From NCBI RefSeq assembly GCF_901709675.1, contig NC_051088.1, forward strand, positions 7,899,693-7,963,692: DNA of 64,000 nt. Reading direction: 5' to 3'. The DNA comes from Syngnathus acus (taxonomy: Eukaryota > Chordata > Actinopteri > Syngnathiformes > Syngnathidae). Every line of letters begins with the position of its first letter. Position 1 is the stretch's first letter. Both the position numbers and the translations under genes were made by a program. The notes under the pieces were generated by a model, which searched no databases, had not been told where the DNA came from, and worked only from the letters and a program-made list of their open reading frames with translations. Of the stretch, positions 59,493 to 64,000 are shown in pieces.

Positions 59493-59630
59493 GTCCATCC
59501 ATTCATCCATCAATTTTCCGAACCGCATTAGTCTCACGAGGGTCGTGGCATTGGTAGACCCTATCCAGCTGACTTCGGGCAGTAGGCGGGGGACACTCTG
59601 AACTGGTCGCCAGCCAATCGCAGGGCAGAT
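59493..59630 (-). mobile_element. 5'-truncated GATG-tailed SINE, copy C
   Basis: CATCCATTCATCCATC followed by ATTTTCCGAACCGC and GGGCAGTAGGCGGGGGACAC, then CGCCAGCCAATCGCAGGGCA. It stops where the tRNA-like head should begin. Confidence 0.8.
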
Positions 59631-60194
59631 GCGATATCCCATCGTGGATACAGTTACATTAACCTTCAGTCATTGTTCATAAAACTAATAATCATGCATT
59701 GTGGTTGACCAACTTGTTAGTGCGCTCTTTATTGCTGTAGGCACTTGTCCAATACTTTGTCCAGTCCACTACCCCTCTGGTTAATGTTTGTTTAATTTTG
59801 ACATGAACTTGGCGTAAAAGCCAACGAAATCGTCTTTGCATTTGAAATAATATATGTCCTTTGATTTCTTGATGAAGTAAAAAACCATATAACTATCCAC
59901 AACCAAATAGACAAAACAAAAAACACCCGTCGGAGATTCTTTCTCTGTATAATCAGTTAAATCTGTGAACTCGTAGAAACCCCAATTGTAACCTACCTGG
60001 CTACATCCAACTCTATTCAACAGCCTTGATGCGCTACAAATGTAATGCATTACAGGAATTTTGCTTTTACTCTACAAGGTGCCAACTATTCAATCCAGAC
60101 GTTCTTCTTCTATACTGTAAAAAGCCATAATCAACCATCACTTCAAAGCCGAGACACAGTAGGCGTTCACCGTCTTCTCTGTTCTGTGGTGCAG

Positions 60195-60356
60195 GTGCTG
60201 CAGGCATCGAGGCCAGAATGTCTTCAATGCAAGATGAAGCACAGAACATGACGTGACTGATCGGAAGATGCCTTAGTCATACAGTCATTATTTCAGAACA
60301 TTCATCTCCCGGTTCCCAGCCCCTCCCATCCTGAGGGGGCCTGGGCAACAGGGGCG
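60195..60356 (+). other. slc35e2: SLC35E2 5' leader (part of exon)
   Basis: The exon opens after TTCTGTGGTGCAG (60194). The leader contains an upstream ATG at 60218 with a 12-residue open frame ending TGA 60254-60256, and an in-frame stop at 60258 before the main ATG. A second acceptor-like ATTATTTCAG ends at 60296. The leader could lower translation or be partly skipped. Confidence 0.6.
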
Positions 60357-63608
<3,252 letters not shown>

Positions 63609-64000
63609 GTAGGTCAACTCGTGAATTGGTCGTAAACTGATATGATATACAGGTAGTTTAGCAACTGTACAGTATGTAGTCGCACAAAATCCTGAGACCA
63701 CCCAGCAGCATCAATTGCTCAAATGTCAACTCTTTCAATATAAGTCAGCTCTCAAGATTGTACCAATTTTTGACTTGAGTGCAGAATTTTTAAGATTGTA
63801 CCATTGTTGACTTGAGTGCAGAATTTGCACTTTTTTACACACCTAATGTGAGACAGCTTTTTGGGCTTCCTTGACGAAACCTTTTTGTTCTGTTCATGAT
63901 TGCAAGTAAATGAGTAATCAATTATCTAATTAATCAATCATTATTTTGCGTAATTGATTAATTATTTTAGATACTTTTTAAAATTAAACATTCTTCAAAT

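Larger units (their letters stand above)
48920..60194. other. Repeat-rich NADK-SLC35E2 interval
   Basis: No host coding exon was recognised in about 11 kb. Part of it may be the 5' intron(s) of SLC35E2, whose first exon and promoter I could not place. The sequence is unique and AT-rich to about 50776, then is dominated by the SINE, TIR element, tandem array, hAT and Rex3 insertions listed separately, then unique again from 59640. Confidence 0.65.

Overview
The window is nuclear DNA of a bony fish, very probably a percomorph teleost. Genes are split by GT-AG introns, introns are 0.1 to 11 kb long, there is no operon structure, and the repeats are of teleost type: a Rex3-like RTE retrotransposon, tRNA-derived SINEs ending in GATG repeats, Tc1/mariner remnants, hAT elements and MITEs. 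I cannot name the species. The abundance of the GATG-tailed SINE and of the ATAAGTCGC-type MITE would suit a syngnathiform, but this is only a guess.

All four host genes lie on the + strand. (1) 1-935: the last three exons of a gene whose product I take to be CFAP74, an axonemal protein. (2) About 6380-30120: GNB1, heterotrimeric G-protein beta-1, complete. A non-coding first exon is followed by nine coding exons between 17698 and 27329 that join without a frame error into 340 codons plus stop, and there is a probable intron in the 3' UTR. (3) About 30730-48920: NADK, cytosolic NAD kinase, complete. Eleven coding exons between 31499 and 47819 join into 433 codons plus stop. (4) 60195 to the window end: the first six coding exons of SLC35E2, a multi-membrane transporter of the SLC35 family, continuing past the window. 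The order CFAP74, GNB1, NADK, SLC35E2, all on one strand, is the order I know from human 1p36.33, so the block is an ancient conserved neighbourhood. The four genes do not form a pathway: one is ciliary, one is G-protein signalling, one makes NADP+, and one is a membrane transporter.

The rest is introns and two intergenic stretches (1118-6377 and 48920-60194), both loaded with mobile elements. The richest repeat region is 50777-59640. It holds a SINE with clean 13-bp target duplications, a TIR element enclosing a tRNA-like sequence, a four-copy 236-bp tandem array whose unit is itself a long hairpin, and a three-deep nest (Rex3 inside a hAT inside another hAT-like element). A similar nest sits in the third NADK intron at 38157-39605 and keeps a remnant of a BED-finger hAT transposase.

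The most unusual object is at 62173-62589 inside SLC35E2. It is a 417-bp terminal-inverted-repeat element carrying two rearranged fragments of the exons of the same gene, one direct and one inverted, i.e. a Pack-type gene-capturing transposon. I found no sign of a new defence, metabolic or RNA system. The notable content is transposon architecture and gene structure.
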